The position numbers were made by a program, and so were the translations under genes. A stretch of DNA of 64,000 nucleotides from Hygrophila difformis (lineage: Eukaryota > Streptophyta > Magnoliopsida > Lamiales > Acanthaceae): the NCBI GenBank assembly GCA_030278955.1, contig JAOANR010000011.1:50936802-51000801 (forward strand), given 5' to 3'. Each line of letters opens with the position of its first letter. The stretch's first letter is position 1. The notes below the pieces were generated by a model, which saw only the letters and a list, made by a program, of their open reading frames with translations, was not told the origin of the DNA and made no database searches. Below, piece after piece: positions 1-11,465 of this stretch.

Positions 1-18
1 AACGAACTGTCTGAACAG

Positions 19-1773
19 GTGAACGAACTACGTGAGAAAAATGCAGAACTCCAGAAAGACAATAAGGAACTGGAGGTTGAAAAAGTTGACTATAAACTAT
101 GGTACTATAGTATGCTTGGAAAGAAAGATGCTCTTCACACCGAACTTACCGAAGTTCAAGACAAACTTGCCAAAGCTGAAAGCACTCTAGCAGCACTAAA
201 CAAAGGAAAAACCAAGTTAGATGATGTAATTGCTATGGGAAGGCCTAGCAGTAACAAACAAGGCTTGGGATATCAAGCCTCGACCTCAAGAGGAGAAAAG
301 AAAAGCAAGTTTGTGTCCGGAGGGATGCTAAGTGAACACCGAACTATCAAGAAACCTTTCCACCATGAAGGAAGAAACAAATGGACAAGAAGACCACCTC
401 CTCCAATCCCACTCAGATGCGACTACTGCAAGCTCGAAGGCCACAAAACTAAGAACTGTGGAATCTTAGTAAGAGACCTACAAGCAGGAAGACCTATCAC
501 CTGGCCAAATGACAAAATCAAGATGAAGCTGATCTCCATCAAGTGCGAATGGGTTCCTAAAGTTCAGAACAGATGTCATGTTGCTTTTCTCTCACAAAAG
601 AAGAATGCTACGGACAAAGTATGGTACTTTGATAGTGGGTGCTTCAAACACATGACTGATGAAAGAAGCCTGCTCAAACATTACAAAGAAATTGATGGAG
701 GATTCGTTGTATTTGGAGATGGGAAAAAGGGTGCCCTAGTTGGTCAAGGCACCATTGAGAACAATGGCTCAAGAGAATTGTCTCCAGTATTCCTAGTTAA
801 TGGACTCCAAGCAAACTTGATTAGCATCAGCCAGTTGTGTGATGATGACCTTGTGGTGCAGTTCACCAAGAAAGATTGTCAAGTGCTCAACCAAGATCAA
901 GAATGCATCATGAGAGGTTTGTGCTCTAAAAATAATTGCTATCACCTTGTTCAAACATGCAATTTTGGTTCAGCTGCAGGTAAAGACCACATCACACTAT
1001 GGCATGAAAAGCTTGGACACCTCAATTTCAAAGATCTTATCAGACTCAGCAGAACCGAGGCAGTCAAAGGTCTTCCTCAATTCAAAAACTCCAATGCAGA
1101 ATTTTGCAACAAATGTGCCAAAAACAAACAACATAGGAGTTCACACAAGCTGACTGAACACCCTGGATCGACCAAGTGTCTTGATCTACTGTACATGGAT
1201 CTTATTGGTCCAACTGAGGTTGAAAGTTTGGGAGGTAAAAGATATATTTTTGTATGTATTGACGATTATTCCAGATACACTTGGGTAGATTTTCTCAGGG
1301 AAAAAGGTGACACGTTCAAAGCTTTCGAGAAGCTGTGCAATCGACTCATGACCGAAAGGGACACTAAGGTAAAACAAATTCGAAGTGATCATGGACGTGA
1401 GTTCGAAAATCAGTCCTTTGAGGAATACTGCACAATCCATGGAATTAAGCATGAATACTCGGCACCAAAAACACCACAACAAAATGGAGTAGTCGAAAGA
1501 AGAAATCGAACCCTACAAGAAATGTCTAGGGTGATGCTCAATTCAAAGAAAGTGGCTGAATTCCTTTGGGCCGAAGCCATTAACACCGCATGCTACACCA
1601 TAAACCAAGTCTACTTAAGACCCAACTCTCTTATGACTCCATATGAGATTTGGAACGGTAAAAAGACCTCAATTACTTATTTCCATATTTTTGGTAGCAA
1701 GTGTTTTGTTCTAAATGACAGGGAACATGTTGGGAAGTTTCAAGAAAAAAGCAATGAAGGAATATTTGTGTGA
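19..1773 (+). pseudogene. copia Gag C-terminus, protease and integrase (polyprotein fragment)
   Basis: The frame is open from the window edge, so the first Met is probably internal. Residues 1-60 are a charged coiled-coil-like stretch of Gag. A CCHC zinc knuckle follows at about residues 134-147 (CDYCKLEGHKTKNC). The aspartic protease motif WYFDSGC lies near residue 204. The GAG-pre-integrase zinc region reads LWHEKLGHLNF then CNKC. The integrase core has its three acidic residues in YMDLIGP, IRSDHGREFEN and QQNGVVERRN. The frame ends at a TGA (1771-1773) inside a conserved part of integrase, and the same frame continues after it. This is therefore a nonsense mutation, not the natural end. 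Together these domains cut the polyprotein and insert the cDNA. Confidence 0.88.
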
Positions 1774-3680
1774 TACTCTACCACAAGTCGTGCATACAGA
1801 GTATATCTTCCTAAGACCAAGAAAGTACCGGAGTCCACAAACGTGACCATAGAAGATGTGCCAAGCAAGGAGGATGTTCAACCTAACGAAGATGAAACTC
1901 CTGGCTGTCAAGATGTTGATCAAAACAATGCTACTCAAACCACGTTTGATGAATTGTCCAACAAGGGAGTCCCAACACCCAATATGGACACCATATCACG
2001 AGAAGTAGAGCCTCAAAAGGATCTAAATGGACGCATTCACAAACACCATGACCCTGAAGACATTATTGGTGATGTAAATGAAAGATGGAAGACTCGGGGG
2101 AAAAAGATTGACTTCAAAGAATTAGCTGGCTTGCATTGCTATACTTCAAAGATCGAACCCTCCAAAGTGGAAGAAGCTCTTCAAGATGAACACTGGATAA
2201 ATGCCATGCAGCATGAACTACTTCAATTCGAAAGAAATGAAGTCTGGACCCTGGTTGAAAGACCTCAAGATAAGAACATAATTGGAACCAATTGGATCTT
2301 CCGCAACAAAAGTGATGAAAATGGAACATTACAAGAAACAAGGCACGATTAGTAGCTCAAGGTTACACCTAGGTCGAAGGAGTTGACTTCAGTGAAATAT
2401 TTGCTCCTGTAGCAAGACTTGAAGCCGTCCGGCTCCTACTGTCCATCACATGCTCACTAGGATTCAAGCTCTATCAAATGGATGTCAAAAGTGCCTTCCT
2501 AAATGGCTGGCTCAATGAGGAAGTCTATGTGGAACAACCCAATGGATTTGAGGACCCCCATCATCCTCAACATGTCTACAAGCTCAACAAGGCACTCTAT
2601 GGCTTGAAACAAGCTCCTAGAGCCTGGTATGAAAGGCTCTCCAAGTACATGCTGGAACACGGGTTTGAAAGAGGAAGCCTGGACAAGACCCTCTTCATCA
2701 AAAGAGAAAGCAAAGGAATCCTCATTGCTCAAGTCTACGTTGATGACATTGTCTTTGGATCAACTCATCATGTGCTCAAAGACCAATTCATCGAAATCAT
2801 GGGTAAGGAGTTCGAAATGAGCATGGTAGGAGAACTAACATATTTCCTTGGCTTGCAGGTTGCTCAGAAGAAAGACGGGATATTTCTAAGTCAAACCAAG
2901 TATGCCCGAAACATTGTTAAGAAGTTTGGCATGGAGTCCAGCAAACCCGTCCGAACGCCTATAAGGACTAATGACAAACTGAGCAAAGACCCCAGTGGAC
3001 AAAGTGTGGACCAAAAACTCTATCGAAGCATCATTGGAAGCCTGCTATACCTAGCTGCAAGTCGACCAGACATAAGCTATGCAGTAGGAGTATGTGCCCG
3101 TTATCAAGCCGATCCCAATGAATCACACCTAAAAGCTGCCAAACGAGTGATCAAATATGTTTCAGGGACAAGTGATCTTGGTATATGGTATTCTAAAGAA
3201 TCTAATCTTTCACTACTTGGCTATAGTGATGCAGATTGGGCAGGTGATGTGGACGATCGAAAAAGCACAACCGGAGGATGCTTCTACATTGGAACTAACT
3301 TAGTTAGTTGGTATAGAAAAAAACAAAGTTCCATCTCTCTCTCAACTGCCGAAGCTGAATACATTGCGACTGGAAGTTGTTGTGCACAATTGCTATGGAT
3401 GAAGCAAATGATGCTAGACTATGGCATTGATCAAGAAGTCCTCACTATACTATGTGACAACATGAGTGCGATCAACATCTCAAAGAATCTAGTTCAACAT
3501 GGGAGAACTAAGCACATTGACCTTAGACACCATTTCATAAGGGATCTTGTTGAAGAAGGAATAGTGTCCATACAACATGTCGGAACTACTGAGCAACATG
3601 CGGATATTTTCACTAAGGCTCTTGATCGTGAAAGATTTGAAAAATTAAGAAGGGATCTTGGTCTTTGCACAATCGCATAA
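1774..3680 (+). pseudogene. copia integrase tail, reverse transcriptase and RNase H (broken)
   Basis: The first part (to about 2330) continues the frame of the preceding segment and includes the integrase tail and the start of RT (WINAMQHELLQFERNEVWTL). Around 2330 the conserved RT shifts frame (NKARLVAQGYT), and a TAG at 2370-2372 interrupts it. From 2478 to 3680 there is an uninterrupted 400-residue block. It carries the RT catalytic YVDDI near residue 92, the copia marker segment on [10 protein letters not shown], and RNase H motifs ([31 protein letters not shown]). It ends naturally at TAA 3678-3680. RT and RNase H would copy element RNA into DNA in virus-like particles. Confidence 0.88.
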
Positions 3681-4131
3681 AATCCCAAAGATCATGGAAT
3701 AAGTTTTATTTATGCAAACTTCCCTAAGTTTTATTACTATACTTTATTTCCTAAATTATATAAATTAGTACATTGTGTCTAACATATGCAGTTGAGATAA
3801 ATTTTTGTAGGGATCAAAACGGCATCACAATTTGAAATCTTGGAAACAAATTTTGAACTTGATGTGACAAGTGCGTGAGGCGGGAACGGTTATCTACACT
3901 ACCCGTTAAAAAACGTGATGATGATGGTTATGGGAAGTTGTGATTCTCTTTCCATATTTTTATTGAGGGAGGCTGCTAATTATTTCCACAAGATCTCATT
4001 GTGATCGAGTTTCCTTAAGTCTCTCTTGTCTCTCTCGGCTTCATATACTCTCTCCAGTTTGTTTCTTTTAAAAAAAACACACATTCACCCTCACTTGTTC
4101 TTGCCAAAAGCCTTTGTTCTTTTCAGCAACC

Positions 4132-6504
4132 ATGGTGAAGACAAGAGGTAGCCAAAGCTCAAGGTCTCAAGATCCTACCCCCGCATCATCAACTGGAAGA
4201 AAGAAAGGCGTCTCCCCAGGAGAATCCAGCGCCAAAGGAAGGGCAAAGACAGTTCAACAAGCTATTATCGAACAAACTATTTCGGAGACTCCTTCCATCG
4301 TCCCTGTTCCTTTCTCGTCTTCCTCGCCTTCTACTGTCGGAGGACAAGACACTACCACTGTTGGTGTTCTCGACCCACTGGACATCAGGGCTTAAGTTGC
4401 TGGAGCCATTACCACAAAGCAAAAAGGAGACGGGCTACAGAAATCAAAAGGGAAGGTTGTCTCCTCCTCAAAATCACGAGAGAAAGCCGTTGCAAGGAAG
4501 AATGCATCCATCAGTGAACGAGTTGAGGCAGACCTTGCCAAAGCGTTGCAACCCATTGAAGCCATTCTCGCTGACCTCCCTGCAATGGGTTCCGACAAAG
4601 ATTCTGAAGGAGTCATGGCCACTAAAATTGCTGATCCTGCTTCGACGGATGCACTCAAGGTGTCCATTGAAAGGTCCAAGAAGAAAACTCCTGCGAAGAA
4701 GGCTGTGCCAGAACGAAGTGTTGCGACCGACCCTGCACCAGTCACCACCATTGAAGCAACCCCTGAAGAACCTCTGCAGATTGCTACCACAGTGACCCAA
4801 ACTGGTTCACTGAAGGCGTCCGAACCTGGCACAGAACCCCTTGATGAGGAAGAGCTCGACTCAGACTATGTGGAAGAGGCTGATGATGAAAGCCCAGAAG
4901 ACGAATCCGTGAGTGACATCAGCGATCATGAAAGGAATATCACCGTCAACGCGATCACTGAAGAGATTGCTCGAACCGCCAGTCAGAAAAGGAAACATGT
5001 CCTGAGAAAAGAATCTGAACCAGTTGCTCCTGCCCAAGATCCTGTTCACACTGAGCAGGGAAAGGAAGAAGAAGACGAGAGTTCATCTGACTCTGAGGAC
5101 GACCAGAATAATGAGTCCGGAGGAGACTCTGAGCACCCTCAAATCGATGCCCATGAACCACTTGAGGGGGAGAATCCCATTGACAATCAATCCGAAGATT
5201 TGGGATCTCAAGACACTCAAAGCGAGGAGGAAGAGTCCGGTGAAGAAGGTTCCGAAGAAGAAGAATCTGAAGAAAGAGTCGAGGTCGATGTTGAACCAGT
5301 CACTGTGCAAGAAGTGGAAATCCAAACAGAAACTCGAGAGCCTACTCCACCAACAAGGCGTTCACCCAAGGAGTCCAAACCCAAGAAGCGGACTCGATCT
5401 GAACCTGAAGGGTCTTCCAAGGCCACTGGATCCAAGAAGAGAAAAATCGTCTTATCCTCATCTGAAGACCATGAACCTGAGATCATTGATGCTGGAAATG
5501 CCATATCCACGGCCTTCTACTATGAAGTGTCCGAGCAATACTTCTCAACTGTTCTGGAAAAGATGAAGGTGCACCCCGAGATCAGATTTGCTGCTGCAAG
5601 ATACGAGGAAATGGGATGGCACAAGTACTTGGAGGACAGATCTCTTCTATCCTGGGGAACGGAGATCAAACAGTATAAGGACAGCTAGTTAGGCATTTCT
5701 ATGCAAACCTGAGTTCCGAAGTCCTCAACTCCAAAAGCCCCTGGTTCGAACTGAGCTACACACATGGTCAACTGTTCGAACTCAAAGCCAGAGCACTAAA
5801 CCGATTTCTCCAGGTACCCCGAACTTCTCTGAAATCTGTTTATTCTCGAAGTGCCAAGTTCCCTATGAACACTATTCCTGAAACACTCATTGGAGTTGAA
5901 GGGAAAAGGTTTCAAGGAAAGGGGTTAAGTGCAGCTGTTCTAACTAAAAAATTTTCACTGCTTTACAAATTATGTGCGCACAACATCATGCCCACTGCTA
6001 ACCACTCTGTTGTCAAAAAGCATGTGTAAATTATTGTTTGCCATAGACCAGAAGTATGAGATCAATTATGGAGCCCTTGTGCTCGAACAAATGTTGGCAT
6101 TCGCGGGCACAATCAAAAAGAAGTACAACACCACTCTTCCCTTCCCTGGGCTCATATCTGAGTATCTGAAGCATCTCCACATTCTTGGAAGCAAGCATGA
6201 TCGTCCAGAGGACATTGCCGACTTCAAACTTTCATCAAATATTGCAAAGAAGAAGCCAGACTTGGCTAGACCAGGAGGAAAGATCCCTGCAAAAGATGCA
6301 TTCTCCATGCTCCGTGATGAACTCACTGACCACATCAACCACCTCAAAGTCCTTGAAGCTCAAGTGCACAGTCGTGTACAAGCTGCTGAAAAGCTGTTCA
6401 GACAGCTTCCTGATGTATGGTCTGACGATGAACAGGATTTGGATACCAATCCAGAGGAGGAGTCCAGCGACTCGGCTGAGGATTCATCTAATGAATCCGA
6501 ATGA
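4132..6504 (+). pseudogene. third ORF of the Sirevirus-like element (env-like position), broken
   Basis: The likely start is ATG 4132 in a good context (accATGg). Residues 1-90 are Ser/Thr/Pro-rich. A TAA at 4393-4395 interrupts a frame that otherwise runs on to 5688. The middle (about 4820-5330) is very acidic with Glu/Ser runs, followed by a basic KPKKRTRSE/KKRKI stretch that looks like a nuclear signal. Near 5675 the frame shifts: another frame continues with RQLVRHFYANL, which resembles the putative plant transposon protein domain found in such ORFs. A further break near 6025 precedes 5974-6504, which ends in an acidic tail. No clear membrane anchor is visible, so 'env-like' refers to position only. 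Function is unknown. Confidence 0.6.
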
Positions 6505-6532
6505 CATGCCCTTTTTGAGCAAAATGTGCGCC

Positions 6533-6542
6533 AGAGGGGGAG
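6533..6542 (+). other. upstream polypurine tract-like site of the copia element
   Basis: AGAGGGGGAG lies just after the third ORF and about 420 bp before the main tract at 6952-6964. Duplicated polypurine tracts ahead of the 3' LTR are a known Sirevirus trait. Whether this copy primes plus-strand DNA is not shown. Confidence 0.5.
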
Positions 6543-6951
6543 TTAAGTTGATGTAACCGTTGATCGGTTCCTCTGGCATGCACTACAATCGACACGGGGC
6601 AGCCTGGTGGAAGAAAGTCTCTGCTGATGAAGGGTAATTTTTTGTTTGAACTATTTTCGTGAACTAGTTATGACTGTTTTTGCTGGACAATTGCACAATG
6701 GCCTGTAATAATTAAATTGTGATCTTACATGCTCTATTTTATGATTATTGCCATGTGCTTGTTTTGATGTGAATGCTCCTAGAATATTTGATAGGCAATC
6801 TTGTACGGAGCATTAGTATAGTTTGTCTTGTGATTGGGAATCATTGTAATTGGTGGTTGGGTCTCAATGGGAAGTATTTCTACATCCTTGTTCTTGTGTC
6901 AATTGTTTAGACATCGGTTGAATCAACTCTTATACTGGCCCACATTCTGCC

Positions 6952-6964
6952 AAAAAGGGGGAGA
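6952..6964 (+). other. polypurine tract next to the copia 3' LTR
   Basis: AAAAAGGGGGAGA ends one base before the TGTTGGG start of the 3' LTR. This is the expected place for the plus-strand primer. Confidence 0.8.
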
Positions 6965-6965
6965 T

Positions 6966-7880
6966 TGTTGGGAACCAGTTTTGAGCAAATGTGTTCACAA
7001 CCGATGTCTGAACTACTTTGTTGGACCAACCACGACAACAACAGACAAACTATGTAAAGGAAGAAGGGCTGGCGAATATACTCATGAAGATTCTCCAACG
7101 GCTAGCTGATCTTCTGCCCGGATCTCGCACACGAAGTAAGGGAACAAGGATCTCCTAATCCAGGCAACTCCATTCTAAGGATCTGTGCAATTATGGTAAG
7201 AATATCTTACCTTGGAATTGAGGTGCGGTGATTCTCTTCAAATAGGACGGCCAAGGGATGAACGTGTAACGACTCACTTTTACTCATCTTCTCCATTGTG
7301 CGATTGAAAGCATTGTGCTAAGAGAATCACATTCCTTCCGAGTTCTTGATTTTATCATTTTGAAGGAATACATACGATCAACACTTCATCGATGGGTTGA
7401 TCGAAAGTGCTACTGTGAACTTGATTGAAGGCGACGGATTCAATCAAGGCTTTCGAGGAGTCGTCAAACTCAAGAGCTTAATTGAAAGATTCAATAAGGA
7501 AGTCGCCAACAGGTTTCAACCAACGGCAACTTGAAGGAGGAGCCTTCAAGGGATTGAAGCAAGGTCGGGGAGATCTTCACCAAGGCAGGGGGAGTGCCTT
7601 GGTATGACAATTCAGTCCGCTTGGTGATTGGAGTTGGGCGAAACAAATCACTATTGTTTAGATCGAGGATCAAGTCAAAACAATTAGTGAATCTCCTGGA
7701 TTGGTATCCCCCAGATGTAGGCTTGTGCCGAACTGGGTCAACAAACCTTGAGTTCTTTATTCTTACAGTTTATTTACTTTCCGCTGCATAATATCTTAAA
7801 CTGTTTAACGTGTCCACGAAAGGTGTTTGAACTAGTTTTCAGGACTACTTAATTGGTTATCCACGCAAACGGACTTAACA
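6966..7880 (+). repeat. 3' LTR of the copia element (about 915 bp)
   Basis: It begins TGTTGGGAACC directly after the polypurine tract and ends GGACTTAACA, giving the inverted terminal pair TGTT/AACA. Beyond 7880 the base composition changes to AT-rich. The right target-site copy would be CTTAA (7881-7885). The left copy lies outside the window, so this cannot be confirmed. Confidence 0.75.
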
Positions 7881-7885
7881 CTTAA

Positions 7886-8034
7886 TATTTATATATAAAT
7901 AATTAAATTTTATTATATTTTAATTTTAATTTCAAATTCAACAAAAATATTACTTCATATTTTTAATACTCCGTACTTCTTTTTTGATCTATTAAGTTTA
8001 TACCGAACAAGACATATAAACTAAAGAGTACGGT
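7886..8034 (+). repeat. fragment related to the Helitron family at 31527-40976
   Basis: This AT-rich stretch shares long patches with 34250-34360 inside Helitron 1: an A/T run ending in AATTTCAAAT, then TTGATC, then an ACAAG...CTAAAGA.TACGGTA block. No Helitron ends are visible here, so it is a scrap or an internal piece. Confidence 0.4.
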
Positions 8035-8039
8035 AGCAA

Positions 8040-8290
8040 ATTCCTCAGGCACCACACTCAAAGCAGGAGAGACCAATCAAACTACCCCACACAACCAGGG
8101 TCCAAGAGCATTGAAAGAAATTATGCCAGACTGATTCGACATTAGCACCACAAATCACACAAGCAATCGTCGCTGAAATTCCCTGATGATGTCTCAATTC
8201 GTTCGATGGCAGCGCATTGTGAACTGCCAACACATCAATAATTTGAGTTTTTTTGGGTCCCTTAATTCTCCACACTCACACAACCCCCCT
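8040..8290 (-). pseudogene. LINE fragment: zinc-binding RT-associated domain (zf-RVT)
   Basis: Reading minus from about 8275 gives the conserved zf-RVT pattern: ALPSNELRHHQGI, then CVICG and SVWHNFFQC with W at the end. This domain sits after RT in plant L1-type ORF2. Only about 75 residues remain, with no RT and no RNase H beside it, so it is a dead fragment. Confidence 0.7.
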
Positions 8291-8519
8291 CATGCCCAAT
8301 CATTCCCCTTCAATTGACAAACCAATCAGACCGAGCTAACCGAGTATACATCGGAAAGTCGTACTGCGCCAACCTCACGGATCCTTTCCTTCCCCAATCC
8401 ATTAAAAATAATGGGCTGGGCCCAGGTCTCGCGCATCCTCTTTAATCTCATCGGTATTAAATTGAAAAATTAAAGCTTGATAAGTTGTTTTGTGAAATAG
8501 CATTTTTTATATAATAGTA

Positions 8520-8858
8520 CTCCCTCCGTCCCACTAATTCCGTCTCACTTTCCTTTTTAGTCTGTCTCATACAATTGTTACATTTTCCTTTTAGGAAATA
8601 ATTATATACTTTAATTATCAAACTCTCTCTCATCACATCACATTAATAAATAAGTATATTAAAATTTCACACACACAACTATCACATCACACATAAATAA
8701 ATCAATTAAAAATTCAAAATTATTACAATCACATTACATAAATTCTCAATTTACCTCCACTTTAAACACTAAATATATCCCTACATTAAATACTAACTAT
8801 TCCCATATAAAATACCGTGGCAAAAAGTTTTGAGACACTATTAGTGGGACGGAGGGAG
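8520..8858. mobile_element. Stowaway-type MITE, 339 bp
   Basis: The left end CTCCCTCCGTCCCACTAAT is matched by a perfect inverted copy at the right end, a 19-bp terminal inverted repeat. TA lies on both sides (8518-8519 and 8859-8860), the target duplication of Tc1/mariner-like elements. There is no coding capacity. The exact TIR suggests a fairly young copy. Confidence 0.9.
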
Positions 8859-9204
8859 TATTAGAATAGTTGTAAGTTTTCTTATTATTATTATTTTTTT
8901 TTAAATGAGATGCCAAAAGGTCGCAAATAAAAGGGAAAAAAACTATAAAATACTACACCACCAAGGGGACGAGGAGGAGAGAAAACGAAAGAAAACCAAT
9001 AAACAAAGCTCAAATAATCTGATTGCCGGGATGGGGATTTACTAGGGGTCACATTCCGGGCTCATAATCTCCTCACCCTCTTCTTTATACATTTTATAAT
9101 TTATGTAGTATGAACTTACACCCAATTATTTTCTAACCTCCATATCCTATCAGAAAAAAAAAAATAATTAAAGTACTTAATAGCATTAATAATGAATCGC
9201 ATAG

Positions 9205-9882
9205 GTTGGGGGATGGAACTTACCCCACCCAGCTGTATGTCTCTCTTTCTTATCATTTTGTAATGTGGAACTTACCGGCAAAGCAGGTTTTGGCTTTGTT
9301 ATTAGGAGTGAGGATGGTACTTGGAGAAGGGGGGGATGCAGCTACCTTGGTAATCAGTCCAGTATCCATGCAGAGCTCTCGGCCCTTGCTTACGGCCTGA
9401 AATATGTTGTTGAAAATGGCTTCCGCCACATCAATTGCTTCACGGATTCTGCCATGATCATCCATATGTTAGGCTACAGAGATCCCAACCACCCAATGGC
9501 GCCTCTGCTTTTCAGGATCAGAGATGCGAGAGATCACCTTAGGGAGTTCAACATTAGCCACGTGTGTAGAGAAGGCAACAAAGTGGCAGACCTCCTGGCC
9601 AAACGCGGAGCCACTTTAGAAGACTTCTTCACTACAAAGGCTTTTCCGCCGGATTTTGTCATCGAGACTCTAAAGGAAGACGCACCTTCCTCACGGTCAT
9701 CTGGGAGCATGCCTCACTGATGGACCTCAGCTTTGTCTTCCCTTTTATCTCTTCTTCCTGTTTCCCTTTGGTTCTTGTCTTCTTTTTCCTTTGACTTTGC
9801 TTGTTTGTTTGCTGGCCTTGATGGCTTACCAAAAAAAAAAATTAAAATTCTATAGGCTGCTTACAAAAAAAAAAAAATTAAA
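9205..9882 (+). mobile_element. 5'-truncated LINE insertion with A-rich tail and 14-bp target duplication
   Basis: The block is bounded by AATGAATCGCATAG (9191-9204) and AATGAATCGTGTAG (9883-9896), which match at 12 of 14 positions. A-rich tracts precede the right copy. Inside is the RNase H end of a LINE. This is the signature of target-primed reverse transcription with 5' truncation. Confidence 0.65.
9265..9720 (+). pseudogene. RNase H-like domain of LINE ORF2 (C-terminal fragment)
   Basis: The 151-residue frame shows a plant LINE-type RNase H: GFGFVIRSEDGTWRRGGC at the start, HAELSALAYGL (catalytic Glu), a TDSAMIIHML strand (catalytic Asp) and CREGNKVADLLAKRG (terminal helix). The first catalytic Asp segment is missing, as expected from the 5' truncation. 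It ends at a natural TGA followed by a 3' UTR and A-rich tail. It is not a host gene. Confidence 0.75.
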
Positions 9883-10241
9883 AATGAATCGTGTAGTATA
9901 AAAGACTTTGTATAAAAGTATAAGAGCCTGTTTGGATTGGTTTTTTTCAAGTGCTTTTGGCTTTTGCTTATGCCAAAAGCACTTTTGAAGGAAAAAGAGT
10001 GTTTGTTTTGGCTTTTTAGAAAAAGCAAAAGCACCTCGAAAAGATGCAAAAGTGCTTCTGGGAGAAGCAGCCCAGGTGGTGCTTCTCCGAAAAGCAGAAG
10101 CCAAAAGCACATAGTAATGTGTGCAAAGTCATAAATGCCCCTATTAATTTATTTAAATTACACTATAAATATATACTATCATATATAAATAGCATATCCT
10201 TTTTGGTAATTTACACATTTCAAAAGCACTTTTCACTTTTA

Positions 10242-10710
10242 GAGCCCGTTTGGATTGACTTCTAGGGAGGTGCTTTTGGCTTTTGCTTCTGTCAAAAGCA
10301 CTTCTAGTAGAAATTAGGTGTTTGTTTTGGCTTTTAAGAAAAAGCAAAAGCACCTCGAAAAGCGAAAAAAGTGCTTCTGGGAGAAGCACCCCCAGCCCAG
10401 AGGGTGCTTCTCCCAAAAGCAGAAGCCAAAAGCACCTCGTAAAATGTGCAATGACTTAAATACCCCCACTACTTAATATAAATTACACTATAAATATATC
10501 TTATTATCATATTAAGTAGCATGTCCTTTTTGGTAATTACCACACTCTAAAAGCACTTTTCATTTTTATTCATCCAAACATATTTTTTAGAAAAAGCCGC
10601 TTTTCAAACATTCCATCCAAACACAAAAGTTACATGCTTTTGCTTTTGACTTCTGCTTCTGCTTCTACTTTTGGCTTCTGCTTTTTTCAAAAGCCAATCC
10701 AAACGGGCCC
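10242..10710. mobile_element. PIF/Harbinger-like MITE (element 2) inside element 1
   Basis: 469 bp, GAGCCCGTTTGGATTG...CAATCCAAACGGGCCC, with TTA on both sides (10239-10241, 10711-10713). It has the same orientation as element 1 and high similarity to it. A 3-bp TWA duplication is typical of PIF/Harbinger and Tourist MITEs. Confidence 0.8.
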
Positions 10711-10804
10711 TTATACATCCAAACACACTATTGAAAAAAAGCTATTTTTTAAACATTCCATCCAAACACAAAAGTTAGCTGCTTATGCTTTTGACTTTCA
10801 CTTA

Positions 10805-11263
10805 GGGCCCGTTTGGATTGGCTTTTGAAAAAAGCAGAAGCAAAAAGCAGAAGCAGAAGTGAAAGCCAAAAGCAGAAGCAGGTAACTTTTGTGTTTGGAT
10901 GGAATATTTGAAAAGCAGCTTTTTTTTCAAAAGTGTGTTTGGATATGTAAAAGTGAAAAGTGCTTTTGAAATATGTAAATTACAAAAAAGGATATGCTAT
11001 TTATACATAATAGTATATATTTATAGTGTAATTAAAATAAATTAATAGGGGCATTTATGACTCTGCACACACTACTAGGTGCTTTTGGCTTCTGCTTTTC
11101 GGAGAAGCACCCGGGCTGCTTCTCCCAGAAGCACTTTTGCAGCTTTTCGAGGTGCTTTTGCTTTTTCCCAAAAGCCAAAACAAACACTCATTTTCCTTCA
11201 AAAATGCTTTTAGCAAAAGCAAAAGCCAAAAGCACTTCAAAATAAGCCATTCCAAACGGCCTC
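10805..11263. mobile_element. PIF/Harbinger-like MITE (element 3) inside element 1, inverted
   Basis: 459 bp, GGGCCCGTTTGGATTGGC at the left and CATTCCAAACGGCCTC at the right, flanked by TTA (10802-10804, 11264-11266). Its interior runs in the opposite direction to elements 1 and 2. Confidence 0.75.
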
Positions 11264-11465
11264 TTATGCTTCTGCTTTTGGTTTCTGCTTTTTCTAAAAG
11301 CCCATCCAAACCTTATGCTTCTGCTTTTGGCTTCTGCTTTTTTGCCCATCCAAACGGGCCTAAAACCAACATGAGCATTTGGGATCGATGGACCGTCCTC
11401 CCCGGAGAACCCCGAGAGTTGAGAGCCCGTGTCGGAGTGAAGAAGAAGAAGAAGAAGCCGCCGCC

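Larger units (their letters stand above)
1..7880 (+). mobile_element. Sirevirus-like Ty1/copia retrotransposon, 5' end outside window, decayed
   Basis: Order seen: gag zinc knuckle, protease, integrase, reverse transcriptase, RNase H, a third ORF, polypurine tracts, 3' LTR. Integrase before RT is the copia order. A long third ORF after pol and more than one polypurine tract are traits of the Sirevirus lineage. The 5' LTR and most of gag lie left of the window. The copy is broken by at least two in-frame stops (1771-1773, 2370-2372), a frameshift near 2330 and several breaks in the third ORF, so it is not autonomous. The LTR ends in TGTT...AACA at 7880. Confidence 0.85.
9924..11360. mobile_element. 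outer PIF/Harbinger-like MITE (element 1), split by two younger copies
   Basis: It starts GAGCCTGTTTGGATTGG and ends CCATCCAAACGGGCC, flanked by TAA on both sides (9921-9923, 11361-11363). Its own sequence jumps from 10241 to 10714, and from 10801 to 11267, where elements 2 and 3 sit. The sequence across the first jump matches the uninterrupted sequence within element 2. The body is rich in AAAAGC/GCTTTT words. The last 95 bp hold a partial tandem duplication (about 47 bp) of its own end. It lies just upstream of the SIA1-like gene. Confidence 0.75.
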
